The position numbers were made by a program, and so were the translations under genes. This document shows, in pieces, positions 44,459 to 56,545 of a DNA stretch of 64,000 nucleotides (position 1 is its first letter; the number at the start of each line of letters is the position of its first letter). This DNA comes from Trematomus loennbergii (taxonomy: Eukaryota; Chordata; Actinopteri; Perciformes; Nototheniidae): the NCBI GenBank assembly GCA_012861695.1, contig JAAOOA010000270.1, positions 64,501 through 128,500 on the forward strand, given 5' to 3'. Below the pieces are notes generated by a model. That model had not been told where the DNA came from. It made no database searches and was given only the letters and a program-made list of their open reading frames with translations.

Positions 44459-45939
44459 ATGACTAAGACGAGACGATAACGAGCTAAAAATAGATTCTTG
44501 ATAACGAAAATTTGACGAAATGTATATTAGTTTTCGTTAACGAGACGAGACGGGACTAAGGTGTTAATGGTGGACTAGCATCTTACATTTCTAACTTGCA
44601 ATATCATTATTTCCGCTCTCTTCACTCCAGAAGAACGATCTCCCTGTGTCTCTCTGTGTGCGGGGGGCGGGGCCTCACTCTCTCTCTCTGTGCGGGGGGC
44701 GGGGCCTAACAGACACGCTGCAGCGGACACAGAGATCTGCCGGGGACGGAGCGTTCAGAAGTATAGAGACACTACAAGGCTCGATGTGGACAAAGCTCGT
44801 TTGCCATGTTTTCGCGTTAGCGCGTTGACACGAGTAGAGTAGTCTGTCCAAACAGCCGGCCAAAAGGGGTCATATTCAGTCGGAGAAATGCACAATTTTC
44901 GACTTCCTTAACTCGTAGCTCTGTTGCCCCAATTACGACATCAGGTGTGCAGAGGTGGGAGAAGTACTCAGATCTTGTCGCTAAGTAAAAAATACCATAG
45001 TGTAGGAAGAGTTCCTCAAGTCAAAGTATGATCATCAAAATATAGTTAAAGTAGCGACAGTACAGTAGTGATTGTGCAGATTGGTCCATTTCAGAATAAT
45101 ATATATGATATGTTTTATAATGATTGATCATGAAAGTGTTCTCAAAGCTGGTAAAGGTGCAGCTAGTTTGAATGACTTTGTATACTGCAGGGTAGCTGTG
45201 GATTTACTCCAGGTGGAACTAAAGTCTGATTTAACACTTGATTATATTTCACATCATTCATCCACATCTGTAAAGTAACTAAAGGTATTAAATACATGTA
45301 GTGGAGTAGAAGTACACCATTTAACTATGAACTGTAGTGGAGTAGAAGTACACAGTAGCAAAACATTTAAATACTCCAGTAAAGTACAAGTACCTCAACA
45401 TTTTACTCAAGTACAGTACAATATTTTAACATAATTATATATATTTAATTTATTTCACATTTTAAATAAAGCAATTAATTCGGTTAACAATTTGTTAGTT
45501 TTTTCCTTTAAAAAATAACAAAAAGTAAATACAAGAATACCGTTAAAGTACCGGATCGATAAGCAGTATTGATAAGACTAGTAGTACCGTAGAAAACCTT
45601 AACGATACCCATCCCTAGATATTACACAAGTAAAGTGTTAAGAGAGTGAAATGTTGCTTTACGAATTTCAACACTTGATGCTGTCACCTTGATTCCAATT
45701 TCAGAAACCTGTATTTGCCTAACTGAATTGGTTTAAAGAGAGAAAACATTTGGACTAAAAGTTGACTAAAATTTAATTTTTCATCGACTAAAAGTAGACT
45801 GAAACGTTTTGAGTTTTCGTCGACTAAAACTAGACTTAAACTATGAAGGATAGAAATGACTAAAATGTGACTAAAACTAATTACCATTTTCGTCTAAAGA
45901 CTAAGACTAAATCAAAAACAGCTGCCAAAATTAACACTG
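44399..45939. mobile_element. Nested DNA element at the 3' end of the hAT transposase
   Basis: It begins CAGTGTTAATTTCGTCAACG and ends CAAAATTAACACTG, with internal 'cgactaaaa' and 'gacgaaa' words near both ends. A clear target duplication is not visible. It contains GC-rich DNA (44,660-44,760) and another MITE (44,945-45,425). Confidence 0.6.
44945..45425. mobile_element. hAT-like MITE (source type of the 33-bp minisatellite)
   Basis: It starts GCAGAGGTGGGAGAAGTACT, shows one 'agtactcagatcttgt' unit, and continues with the same body as 8,330-8,600 and 49,020-49,290. It ends 'ttttactcaagtacagtac'. It shows the arrangement before the tandem expansion at 6.6-8.2 kb. Confidence 0.65.
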
Positions 45940-46154
45940 CACTGAACAAGTAAAATTAACTGAAAAACAAAAATCAAAAGCACTCATTTCTTTTTGTATA
46001 AAGCTGATTCATTTCTTATCTTTAACATACTGTAAAACACCTTTTCAGTATTGGTATATTGAGCAGAATTAAGTTCAACTTATTTTTGATTCGGCCCCCC
46101 AACACAGCTCGAGTTTCTGAAGTGGCCCCTTGTAAAAAATAATTGCCCACCCTG

Positions 46155-46755
46155 CATTAGACGAACAATGAGATCCATTTGTGGCGGACGATATTTATTT
46201 GTGGCGGCCCGCCACAAATAAATCAATGTATGGGAAACACTGGACCGGCAAGTGTTTTTGTTACGTGTGACCTGGGCATTCTGATGAGTGATAGATGGCA
46301 GTATGCCTGGAGGTTGCCGTTTCAACGAGCGGTGGCTAGCAGCAGAGCCTTTCCCTAGACCTTTGATTTATTACCACCCTTTGATTTGATTTGTATTGTT
46401 GTTTGTTATTGCTTTTTATTCATTCTACCGTGTTCTGTAATGTTTTTTATACTGTTCATGCTCACTGCTTGTAGCACTTTGGGATTTGAAGTCAAATATG
46501 AAGTGCTTTATAAATGAAACCCATTATTATTATTCTATAATAGAGTCCCTATGTTATGTCAGTCTCCATCCTGTGGTGTTCAGAGGATGAAGCGGATCAA
46601 GCACTCCGGCATTTCGTGTTATAGTCACGAAATATAATCTATTGATTCGACACAGAGCGATTTTAAAATCAATGTATTTCTACTGGTAGTATGTTTCGTG
46701 CCTAAACCAAATGTGACTTGCTCTCACCCCCCATCATGCTGTCTTTTTACCGAGG
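46155..46755. other. Continuation of the unit A block 1,845-2,424
   Basis: After the hAT insertion the sequence follows unit A: SINE edge, palindromic GTGGCGGC region, LINE 3' tail (46,344-46,531), and the first 20 bases of the LINE RT fragment, then diverges at 46,756. Confidence 0.75.
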
Positions 46756-46779
46756 GGAACGGGACTCCACCCACCCCTG

Positions 46780-46838
46780 CAACGGATCTGATAAAAACTG
46801 ATCCAGATTGGTGGATTTGGCCCAATAGCCGTAGCCTG
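46780..46838. repeat. Rearranged piece of the repeat at 48,687
   Basis: The first part (CTGCAACGGATCTGATAAAA) is a direct copy of 48,690 onward. The second (GGCCCAATAGCCGTAG) is the reverse complement of 48,752-48,768. The two pieces bracket the minisatellite. Confidence 0.6.
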
Positions 46839-46852
46839 ACGTTTTGAGTATT

Positions 46853-48520
46853 TGAGTTCAACATGTAAGAAGTAGAAAGTACAGGTATTTGTGTTCAATA
46901 TGTAAGAAGTAAGAAAGTACAGGTATTTGTGTTCACATGTAAGAAGTAGAAAGTACAGGTATTTGTGTTCAACATGTAAGAAGTAGAAAGTACAGGTATT
47001 TGTGTTCAACATGTAAGAAGTAGAAAGTACAGGTATTGTGTTCAATATGTAAGAAGTAGAAAGTACAGGTATTGAGTTCAACATGTAAGAAGTAGAAAGT
47101 ACAGGTATTTGTGTTCAACATGTAAGAAGTAGAAAGTACAGGTATTGTGTGTTCAACATGTAAGAGTAGAAAGTACAGGTATTTGAGTTCAACATGTAAG
47201 AAGTAGAAAGTACAGGTATTTGTGTTCAAATGTAAGAAGTAGAAAGTACAGGTATTTGAGTTCAACATGTAAGAAGTAGAAAGTACAGGTATTTGTGTTC
47301 AACATGTAAGAAGTAGAAAGTACAGGTATTTGTGTTCAACATGTAAGAAGTAGAAAGTACAGGTATTTGGGTTCAACATGTAAGAAGTAGAAAGTACAGG
47401 TATTTGTGTTCAACATGTAAGAAGTAGAAAGTACAGGTATTTGTGTTCAACATGTAAGAAGTAGAAAGTACAGGTATTTGTGTTCAACATGTAAGAAGTA
47501 GAAAGTACAGGTATTTGAGTTCAACATGTAAGAAGTAGAAAGTACAGGTATTTGTGTTCAACATGTAAGAAGTAGAAAGTACAGGTATTTGTGTTCAACA
47601 TGTAAGAAGTAGAAAGTACAGGTATTTGTGTTCAACATGTAAGAAGTAGAAAGTACAGGTATTTGTGTTCAACATGTAAGAAGTAGAAAGTACAGGTATT
47701 TGGGTTCAACATGTAAGAAGTAGAAAGTACAGGTATTTGTGTTCAAAATGTAAGAAGTAGAAAGTACAGGTATTTGTGTTCAACATGTAAGAAGTAGAAA
47801 GTACAGGTATTTGTGTTCAACATGTAAGAAGTAGAAAGTACAGGTATTTGTGTTCAAAATGTAAGAAGTAGAAAGTACAGGTATTTGTGTTCAACATGTA
47901 AGAAGTAGAAAGTACAGGTATTTGAGTTCAACATGTAAGAAGTAGAAAGTACAGGTATTTGTGTTCAACATGTAAGAAGTAGAAAGTACAGGTATTTGGT
48001 TCAACATGTAAGAAGTAGAAAGTACAGGTATTTGTGTTCAACATGTAAGAAGTAGAAAGTACAGGTATTTGTGTTCAACATGTAAGAAGTAGAAAGTACA
48101 GGTATTTGTGTTCAACATGTAAGAAGTAGAAAGTACAGGTATTTGGTTCAACATGTAAGAAGTAGAAAGTACAGGTATTTGTGTTCAACATGTAAGAAGT
48201 AGAAAGTACAGGTATTTGTGTTCAACATGTAAGAAGTAGAAAGTACAGGTATTTGGGTTCAACATGTAAGAAGTAGAAAGTACAGGTATTTGTGTTCAAA
48301 ATGTAAGAAGTAGAAAGTACAGGTATTTGAGTTCAAATGTAAGAAGTAGAAAGTACAGGTATTTGTGTTCAACATGTAAGAAGTAGAAAGTACAGGTATT
48401 TGTGTTCAACATGTAAGAAGTAGAAAGTACAGGTATTTGTGTTCAAGATGTAAGAAGTAGAAAGTACAGGTATTTGTGTTCAACATGTAAGAAGTAGAAA
48501 GTACAGGTATTTGGGTTCAA
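46853..48520. repeat. 37-bp minisatellite (about 45 units), unit B only
   Basis: The unit contains 'gttcaacatgtaagaagtag' and 'aaagtacaggtatttgt', with single-base changes (gtg/gag/ggg) and a few short deletions. Its sequence is unrelated to the 37-bp array of unit A but resembles the inside of fish hAT MITEs ('agtagaaagtacaggtattt'). Confidence 0.93.
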
Positions 48521-48934
48521 CATGTAGGACGTAGCTATGTAGGATATATACTACATATCATGCAAAATGCACTTGTGTACGTCTTTTATACATGAATATG
48601 TGTCCCCGGTGTTCCAGGGAACTCACCAAGTGTCAGAAAACACAACCCTCTCTATTTTCCTCCATACCCAAATCTCTAAAAAAGGGGCTGCAACGGATCT
48701 GATAAAAACTGATCCAGATTTGAAACACTGTCCTGACGTCAGGACGGGCGCTACGGCTATTGGGCCAACTCCACCATCAGGAGGAGACAGCCACGGCCAT
48801 TGCCGTTCTAAAGCGCTGGAGACGCTGTAGTACATATGCCAGGCCTGTAGGTGGTGCTGTTCTCACTGAATCAGCCCTTGCTAAAACAGAGCTAAAAATT
48901 GTCAAATTGAGCAAAATGAGGCATGGCTAAAATG
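48521..48934. other. Unit B-specific stretch
   Basis: It holds the repeat copy at 48,687-48,830, with 'ctgacgtcag' and a GGGCGCTACGGCTATTGGGC block, and otherwise nothing recognised. Confidence 0.4.
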
Positions 48935-49330
48935 CATGATCTGTTTGGTATTTTGAAAAACAAAAGTATAAATATGCCTTATATAGGTATGGTCCTACAC
49001 TATATTATTATAATATAGCATGATAGGTCCACTTTAAAGTAGCGACAGTGAAAGTAGTGATTGTGCAGATTGGTCCATTTCAGAATAATATATATGATAT
49101 GTTTTATAATGATTGATCATGAAAGTGTTCTCAAAGCTGGTAAAGGTGCAGCTAGTTTGAATGACTTTGTATACTGCAGGGTAGCTTGTGGATTTACTCC
49201 AGGTGGAACTAAAGTCTGATTTAACACTTGGTTATATTTCACATCATTCATCCACATCTGTGAAGTAACTAAAGGGATTAAATACATGTAGTGGAGGAAA
49301 AGTACACCATGTACCTCTGACTTATGTTTA
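48935..49330. mobile_element. hAT-like MITE body, unit B copy
   Basis: Counterpart of 8,240-8,640, with few differences. The subterminal array of unit A is absent. Confidence 0.6.
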
Positions 49331-49540
49331 CTGCCAACCTAAAAGTACCTCAGAAATAGTAATCAATAATGTATTGAAAGGTTATTTGGCTGATTGTTTT
49401 ATATTACAATAATCATTTGAGTATAAGTATGTGTATATAAATATGTAATTTACAACAGCTGTAAGATGCTTGAAAAGCTTGAAAATGCACCTTGAATTTG
49501 ACTTTGGAAAAGGTGTAAGAACCCTGTAAGCGACTCTTAC

Positions 49541-49745
49541 TTTGAGTTTGCTCCCCACGGCGGGCGTGTTCTGGATCTCCCACATGCCTTCAGTGAAGCC
49601 TTTGATCCGGACGCCGCTGCCGAACTTCAGCTTGTTCCCGACGTACGGCACGATGTTCTCCGGAGGGATCGTTCCTCTTGAGGACGGATATTACACTTTG
49701 AAGTCATCATGTCTTTGCTGTCAGGATTACAGTGTGTGTGTGTGT

Positions 49746-49832
<87 letters not shown>

Positions 49833-49893
49833 TACATCTGATGCTCCCCGAAGAAGTAGACCGGGATTCTCTTATTCTTCCACCGCCGTCACA
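49541..49893 (-). pseudogene. PWWP exons 2 and 3 of unit B; exon 1 deleted
   Basis: Exon 3 (49,676-49,541) is kept with the same protein text as unit A (VPYVGNKLKFGSGVRIKGF), though its acceptor reads CAAG instead of CAG. Exon 2 (49,893-49,836) is one base shorter than in unit A (GAATAAG for GAAATAAG), which shifts the frame after CDGGGR. Coding exon 1 is missing: the sequence jumps from 'gttatgttg' to 'atgacttaa' at 49,970/49,971, removing 219 bp that in unit A hold the ATG and the start of the PWWP domain. As it stands no PWWP protein can be made. The downstream linker exons at 40,629-40,323 are the natural continuation of this gene. Confidence 0.8.
49732..49829. repeat. (GT)n microsatellite
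   Basis: Counterpart of 9,032-9,139, with two TGG interruptions. Confidence 0.95.
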
Positions 49894-49974
49894 CTGCAAC
49901 ACCTGAACACACAGAATATCACGTTAGCTAGGAATACACATCTGTACGTAGTACGCAGGTAGTTATGTTGATGA

Positions 49975-50845
49975 CTTAACCATCATGTAATCAAGGGCCG
50001 TCTGAAAGACACATTTACTCATTCATTATATATATGTATATATACCAGTTTTAGTTTCACATGATGTGTAACTCTTCTCTTCTCTTATTAAAAGTACATA
50101 TTTATATCTGGTATGTAATTAAGGAGTAGTATAAAGTGACATCAAATAAAAATACTTAAGCTAATGCAACTACCTGCAATCTGTATTTGAGTAAATGTAC
50201 TTTATTTACTTTCCAACCATGAAACACTGTTTAGTGTTGTACCGTTAACTGTTGACAGTTGTTATCTGAATGTATAAACCACATTAAAGTTTAAACAGGT
50301 CGTTTATTTCAATGTATAAGCATCAAAAACCTATCCATTCAGTGTTTAGAAAGGGTGAAGTGTAAACTGTGACATACACTGAGTAGTTTCTGTGTAGAGT
50401 ATCATATATTTTGCATTCATTTAGTAGCATTTATACATATATTACTGTTAATGCAAATATGAGATATAATCCAGACAAACAAAGAGTATTAAAAGAACAA
50501 TAGGTATCTCTGATATGTAGCTAAGGAGTATAAAGTGACCTTAAAAATATAGTTTCCAACCATAGAAAACGGTTCATTGTAAGGCTTTACCTGTTGCTAG
50601 ATGTTATCTGAAAGGTATAAACCACATTCAAAGAGAGAACAGGTCGTTTCCTTCCATCAGAAACGTTTTTTAACCAGTTTTAAGTATGTTTTGTTTCATT
50701 TCCAGCTCGTCTTTGTTTACAAATACAGACTGCTAGCTCTGAAGCTAACTTTAGCATGTGGCTAAACCCTGAGCTGTAGCTGGACCCTAACTCTCTGTGG
50801 TTCATATCTATCTTAATGCAAGTTTACCGGGACATTAGAAGGTTT
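49975..50845. other. Intron-like stretch, counterpart of 9,500-10,370
   Basis: High identity with unit A, no ORF, no TE ends. Confidence 0.5.
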
Positions 50846-50851
50846 ACATAC

Positions 50852-50980
50852 CGTAAGAAACCCAGGGATTATGGTGTGAATCCGGAGATAAAGTCTCTGC
50901 TTTCTCTCGTTTCTAAGCTACGATCCTTCTCCTTCTTCTGTCGCCATGGTGACCGGGTACATCGTGTCGCGTGACAAACA
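50852..50980 (-). promoter_or_regulatory. Putative 5' UTR exon and promoter, unit B copy
   Basis: The donor CTTACG|GTATGT (50,852) and the X-box-like GTCGCCATGGTGAC (50,940-50,953) are both unchanged from unit A, although the coding exon behind it is gone. Confidence 0.4.
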
Positions 50981-51185
50981 GCGCTTTCCCGCTGGCAGTT
51001 GGACTGTACCATTGTGTGGGGAGACTGGACTATACCAACTCGGGTAAATCTGTTAGAAAATGTAAAATAAAACGAATTTTGGACAAAGACAAATATAAAG
51101 ACAATTATTATCTTTCAAGGAAACGTGTTAAGATATTTTTAATTACCCTTAATGTAGATGTTATGCCAAATTATTCTTTACAGCC

Positions 51186-51370
51186 TTTAAGAGGATAGTG
51201 TGCTGGACTTCGAATCAGAGGGTAGCAAGTTCGAGTCCCACTGCAGTCAGCATGTCGTTGTGTCCCTGAGACACTTTCCTCAAAGTGCTCCTGTGGGGGT
51301 TGTCCACAGTACTGAATGTATGTAAGTCGCTTTGGATAAAAGCGTCTAACAAATTACATGTAATAATAAT
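51186..51370 (+). mobile_element. tRNA-derived SINE, unit B copy
   Basis: Same insertion as 10,715-10,890, so it is older than the duplication. Confidence 0.75.
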
Positions 51371-51945
51371 TAAGAGGCACATATTTAACTTTCTACTACA
51401 CTATATTTAGTTGTGGAGTGCCGAGAGAAGGGAGTCGGAGGCTGTTCTGACACCATAGTGTATTGGCTCCCCCTAGTGGCAAAAGTCGGTACTGTAGCTT
51501 TAAGGCACCAAATAGCGCGACTCTCCATCTTGTGTTTTAGTTTACACAGCAAAGCCATGCAGAGCACTTCGTAGCTCAGTTCTATGCCACAGATCATTTT
51601 GTTTTAATCCTTGGAGTAGATCTGTCTGTAAGTATACAAACTTACCTGTGTGCCAAGTTATGTGTTTCTAAAATGTGGTTTAATTGATTGTGTGGTTTCA
51701 ATGTTAAGATAAGCTAAGCTAACTAGCTGCTAAGCTAACTAGCTGCTAAGCTAACGGACATAGCTCATTCTTAGCATAGGCTGTTGATTATACTGCACTC
51801 TATTTTGCATTATGTTGCACATTATTTCAATTGTGTAACTTGTGTTGTATTTTTCTGTTTATTCTTGCAGTTTTACAATTTCAAGCCTCAGTAAATGGTC
51901 AACTCAACAACTGTCTTCTGAGTCTTTGTTCGCTATCTGTTAACC
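51371..51945. other. Counterpart of 10,900-11,504
   Basis: Paralogous non-coding DNA with a shorter 'agctgctaagctaact' repeat (2 instead of 4 units). No gene. Confidence 0.45.
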
Positions 51946-53196
51946 CAGTGTTTCTCAAAGTGTGGGGCGCGCCCCACTGGTGGGGCGCAGAGATGTGATA
52001 GGTGGGTCGCGAATAAATCGCGAATAAATGAACGGGAGATTTTTTTTTTTTTTTTAAACTTTTTTTTTTTTTTTACTTTTTTTTTTTTAAATACATTTTT
52101 TGGACCTCAGGCCGAATCGAACCTGGGTCCTTTCGGGCGGTAGTGGACTGTTACAGCCGGAGACTCGCAACGGCGGTGGACTTTCACAGCGCCGGAGCCT
52201 CGCAACGGCGGGTGTTTGCGGCGGCGGATGCGGTACCAGCGCAGCGGCGCTGTGAAAGTCCACGTCTATGCCAACGGCAGCAGCCCACCAACGGCAGCGG
52301 GCCACCGGGAAAAGTCCCGAATCTCCCGATGGCCAATCCGAGCCTGCTCACACACACACATCTGAAACCAAAATCATTTACAGACATGTGTAAAAATCTC
52401 TCACACACACACACAACAGCGTTGCAGTCGGGAAGAAAAGCAATGTGTTTATCTATTTAATATAGCCTAGTTGTAAAAAATAAAGTAAGAAATCATTCCA
52501 ATGTGGAATGTGGACTAAAAAAAAAAAAGAACAGTTTAAAAGGGGAGTGATTAGTAAAATATGCATAAATAAAAAGAAAGAATGCTAACTAGGTAACATA
52601 AGATAAGAATAAACCAGTTTAAATGATTTGTTATTGGTTGTGATCATATTCTAAAGATGTTTGGATCATTAAAAGTATACAGCTCCCTTTCATCTGAGTG
52701 TTGAGAGCTGTATCCATCAATTCATGCTGTGCTCAAAGTGCTCCAGATTGATGCATTTCACTTCAACATTTAAAAAAACATCTTCCCGGGGGTGCATGCC
52801 CCCGGACCCCCCTAGGGGAGGTGAGGTCCACCCCCAAATAAAAGACGTTAAAATAATTTAATTGCATACATTTTCTTTTAGTAAACACTGAAAAGGGGTC
52901 CCACAGACCCAAATAGCAAACGAAGGTTAAAGGTAAGCATATCATAATGTTAAAATGTGCTAAATATATACACAGCAAAAAACAATAAAAAGAGCAGTAA
53001 AAGTAGCTCACGACTTGTTTTATTTTTTTTAAGTAGCTCTCATCCTAAAGAAGGTTGGAGACCCCTGTTATAGAACGATACATTTGACAATTTTAAGCTT
53101 GGCCTACCATTTATTGGAGCGATGAGGAACAGGTGGGGCTTGAAAAGGCCCACCTGTTCAAAGTGGGGAATGACAGAAAAAGTTTGAGAACCACTG
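51946..53196. mobile_element. Non-autonomous hAT element, unit B only
   Basis: The ends are CAGTGTTTCTCAAAGTG and, inverted, AGTTTGAGAACCACTG, with the perfect 8-bp duplication TGTTAACC (51,938-51,945; 53,197-53,204). Unit A has the empty site at 11,497-11,504. The 1,251 bp carries no transposase. It includes poly-T runs (52,040-52,090), a GC-rich part with repeated CAACGGCGG words, and the end of another element ('ggttggagacccctg' at 53,055). Confidence 0.92.
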
Positions 53197-53204
53197 TGTT
53201 AACC

Positions 53205-53903
53205 TATGCAGTGCGATGCATACGCAAGGGCAGAATAGAGGCGGTGCATCGAAGGTGCAAAGTTGGTTTATTCAGCAGCAGAAAACCACATGTTGCCGGC
53301 TTGAAGCCCGGGAAGCAAAGAGGAAGAAGCAAGGAGGGCACACAATAAGTACAGTCAACAACATATATGTCCGTGCAGAAACAATACCCCCAACCTGTAG
53401 TTCCATGAGTGAATTATGATAAACAGTGATAAACAGCGATCACTACAGTTGATACATTTCATATTCAAACTATACACACAATATTAAAGCTATGTTCACA
53501 TTGATTAATCGATTTCTGAGTAATTATATTATATTATAATATTTATGATTCAGGGATGGGCTATTCTATTGAACGAGTACTTTTACTTTTAGTACTGTAA
53601 GTACTTTGGTGCTTTCACTGTTTAATACACAACTTTTATTGACATATTTCTTGTTACGTACTGGTACCGACAAGTTAAAATAAATACAGAATGAAACGAT
53701 GTACAAGTGTGTTTCTTCAGGAATAGAGTATACAATGGGCAGAATTGACAAACCCATGCATTGTATTTGAAGAGATATGATATGACAAAGTTGTAAATAT
53801 TTACATGTTTATTACAAAAGCATGTTTCTCAACCCAGCAGACAGAACATAGAGCTGGTTGTTATGGTGTTTTTTAATACAATACCTGCTTTTTAGTACTG
53901 ACC
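53205..53903. other. Counterpart of 11,505-12,198
   Basis: Paralogous non-coding DNA; no gene seen. Confidence 0.45.
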
Positions 53904-54679
53904 CAGTGGCGTTTTTATATGTACAAAAGTGGTGGGGCACAAAAAACGTAGATGTCTAATATAAGCTTCTGCAGTGACGTGCAGTGAGGTTCATGGCTGC
54001 TGAGGCACTGGCACTGACTCTTCAGGTTTACAAAGATTATATTTTGACCTAAACCAAAATATAATATTATTTTCAAAAGCTTTTTTTGTCTGATGCTTCG
54101 ATTAATTTTAAACAGACAGTTCAACAAAAGGATACCCAAAAATGTAATTTTATCATTTAAATATTGAATTGTTCTCTCTTAGTAAGATCCCATTTTCAAT
54201 AAAATTGCGGTCTTACCTTGACTTGAAGATGAAGTCCATTTGCCTATCCTTCTGGACAAACATGTCTATTACTTTTTTGTAAAAGTCCAAATCAGCTCTG
54301 AATGATGTGAGATGACGTATGGTGGGATGGCAGCTCTGTGCCCCTAAGGACTTTTTTTTTTTGCCACACATTACATTGAAAAATACTCTGAGCATGCGCA
54401 GTGTATTTTTACAGTCACCGTTCACTTTGACAGTGAGAGGGTGGGGCATGGTCAGGTTTTGTCCCACATGGCTCAGAACGGCACTGTAGACACTAATTAG
54501 AAGAACACAGACTAAAACAGCAATGTACAGACGAATCAGATGATTAAACATGACCTTACAATATATTTTATATATTTTTTTATTTCTTTTTTGCATCTCT
54601 ACATTTTTTGTAATCATTATGTGTAATACTTTCTGCTGACACTAGGTGGGGCTGTGCCCCTAATGACCAGTCGCCACTG
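53904..54679. mobile_element. hAT MITE, unit B copy
   Basis: Same insertion as 12,199-12,929. Its right-hand CTGATACC is intact and the left one has lost three bases. It has about 60 bp (54,296-54,352) that unit A lacks. Confidence 0.82.
54217..54617 (-). CDS. Membrane-protein-like exon in the hAT MITE, unit B copy
   Basis: The frame is open from 54,617 to the donor TCAAG|GTAAGA (54,217). It has the same membrane span and C-terminal DFYKKVIDMF as unit A. The middle reads CGKKKKSLGAQSCHPTIRHL, probably the older form. Its start, span and tail stay in one frame in both copies although the middle changed. Confidence 0.35.
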
Positions 54680-54941
54680 CTGATACCAAAAGAAAAGCAA
54701 AGAAAAATGTGTTTTATTTAACAAAGAATATGTAAGTTTTCTAAATACACAAAGAGATTTGGTGTAAATCAGGATCGATCTGATCAGAGTAAATACATTA
54801 CAAGTCTGACAGGGAATTTATAAAAGCTTTTTACAGTCCAACACTTCATATTTTAGTGTGTGATCATGTGTTCTTATATCAGTTCATCAACAGTCAGTTC
54901 GTCCAGTTTTTTAATCACTTCCACTATCTCTATCTTCTTCT

Positions 54942-55018
54942 TCTTCTTCTTCTTCTTCCTTCCTCCTCCTCTCCTCCTCCTCCTCCTCCTCCTCCTCCTC
55001 CTCCTCCTCCTCCTTCCT
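54942..55018. repeat. (CTT)n/(CCT)n microsatellite
   Basis: Longer counterpart of 13,185-13,252. Confidence 0.92.
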
Positions 55019-55209
55019 CCCTCCACGAGTCCGGCGAAGAAGTCGTTTTCTCCGTGATCAGCTGATCGTGGGCGCTGCTCACCAGGAAACGGGAGTCCAG
55101 GATTTAGTTGATTTCCTCGACGGGTTCTCCGACATGTTGCCCGATGCACCCGATGACCCGGTTGGGAAAGAGGTTCACGGCTCTGATGGAGGAAGGAGAG
55201 ACATTTATA

Positions 55210-56297
55210 TATAAGCATTCAATAAGGGTGAGGAATCAGGCTTATTGGTACAAGAGTGGTGGCCAACCAGGACAACACATTCATTTCATTTCATTGTTAT
55301 TGGTTCCGTTCAACAAATATTTATAAATCATGTCTCTATAAACACACGGACCCGAAAAGGAGCAGGGAGAAGAAAATGATCTGATAGTACCATGCCCCTT
55401 TCTCTAAATAAAGAAATACATTGAAACAGATGGTCTGTCCTTCATATTTAAAATCCAAAGCAACTTGGATTGTCTCAGAACTAAAGGGTTGTTGGACTAT
55501 ACATTCATGAAGAAACCCATTCAGGCCACAATAACATCATATTGGACCATTTAAAGAGCATTTTGGTCCAAGTTATAGCATCAAGAAACCAGTTCATGAT
55601 CCAAGAGTCATTCAGTTCTACCATTCAAAAGTAGTTTGGACTACTTGAAGATGCGTAACCATCTCAAGCCATGATGACATCAGCTCAGACCATTACAAGC
55701 TGATTATTTGTATCATTTTAGAAAAGAAAGAAACCAGTATATGGAACCAAGATCATGTCTGACCATTACAACCAATTCTTCAGATTACAGCAGCATTGTT
55801 AAAAGAATACCTTGTACCACAAAAACGCCCATTGGACTACGAAAAGACCACCATGGATCTGGAACACTGGGAAATTCATTCATTTAATCAAAATACTTTT
55901 TTAATTGATCTAATTAAAGGTGGGGTAGGTCAGTTTGGAGAACCAGCTCGAGTGCGCTAGAATTTGAAAATACACAGCCGGAAAACCTCTGCCACTTCCT
56001 CACAGAGCCCCTCCTCCAACACACACGAACGTGCACATGACCAATGAGGGCACCAGATAAGTTTGTGCACAGAAGGAAGGCTGACAGGCAAGTGGCGATT
56101 CTTTGTGGTGTCGGTTTGACTAGTGAAAAGTTTAAATAGTTGCAAATGTTATATTGGTTTCACATGAGGTATTTGTATGTGGCTATGGTTAGCAAGTTTA
56201 GCCACGTGTTAGCTAGTTTTTAAGCAGTTTAACCAGGTCATCTTCATAAATGTATCATGCATGGGGCGACCTGACTAGTGAAAAGGTTGAGTTGTTG
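55210..56297. other. Counterpart of 13,440-14,498
   Basis: Paralogous, no gene seen. A 60-bp piece at 55,908-55,965 ('aaggtggggtaggtcagttt') is absent from unit A. Confidence 0.45.
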
Positions 56298-56545
56298 AGT
56301 AGTGGAGATATCTCTGTCAAATCAATACAGTAAGGGGAATACTTACTTCCGGGTGTACAATTCTCCGTTATCCAATGGGAATGGACGCTCACATTGCCTT
56401 TAACAGCCTCCGACACAAACGAATGCGGTGCTTCCATGAGCGTCAAATCCCGCCGCCGATGGGAATACATTGCAATCAGTTTGAAAGCTCTTTGTGTCCC
56501 TTTATGAAGCTGAAGGAGCCTCGGAGCGTCCCAACTGCACGCCTC

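Larger units (their letters stand above)
42394..46154 (+). mobile_element. hAT (Charlie-like) DNA transposon, almost complete
   Basis: The ends are CAGGGGTGGGCA and, inverted, TTGCCCACCCTG. A perfect 8-bp duplication CATTAGAC (42,386-42,393 and 46,155-46,162) flanks them. Unit A has the empty site CATTAGAG at 1,845-1,852. The 3.76-kb element encodes a BED-finger transposase and was later hit by a second element at its 3' part. Confidence 0.93.

Noticed and set aside
52087..52460. Coding exons in the GC-rich part of the 51.9-kb hAT element
   Set aside because: Short Arg/Ala-rich frames on both strands with no shared protein features, and they lie between transposon ends.
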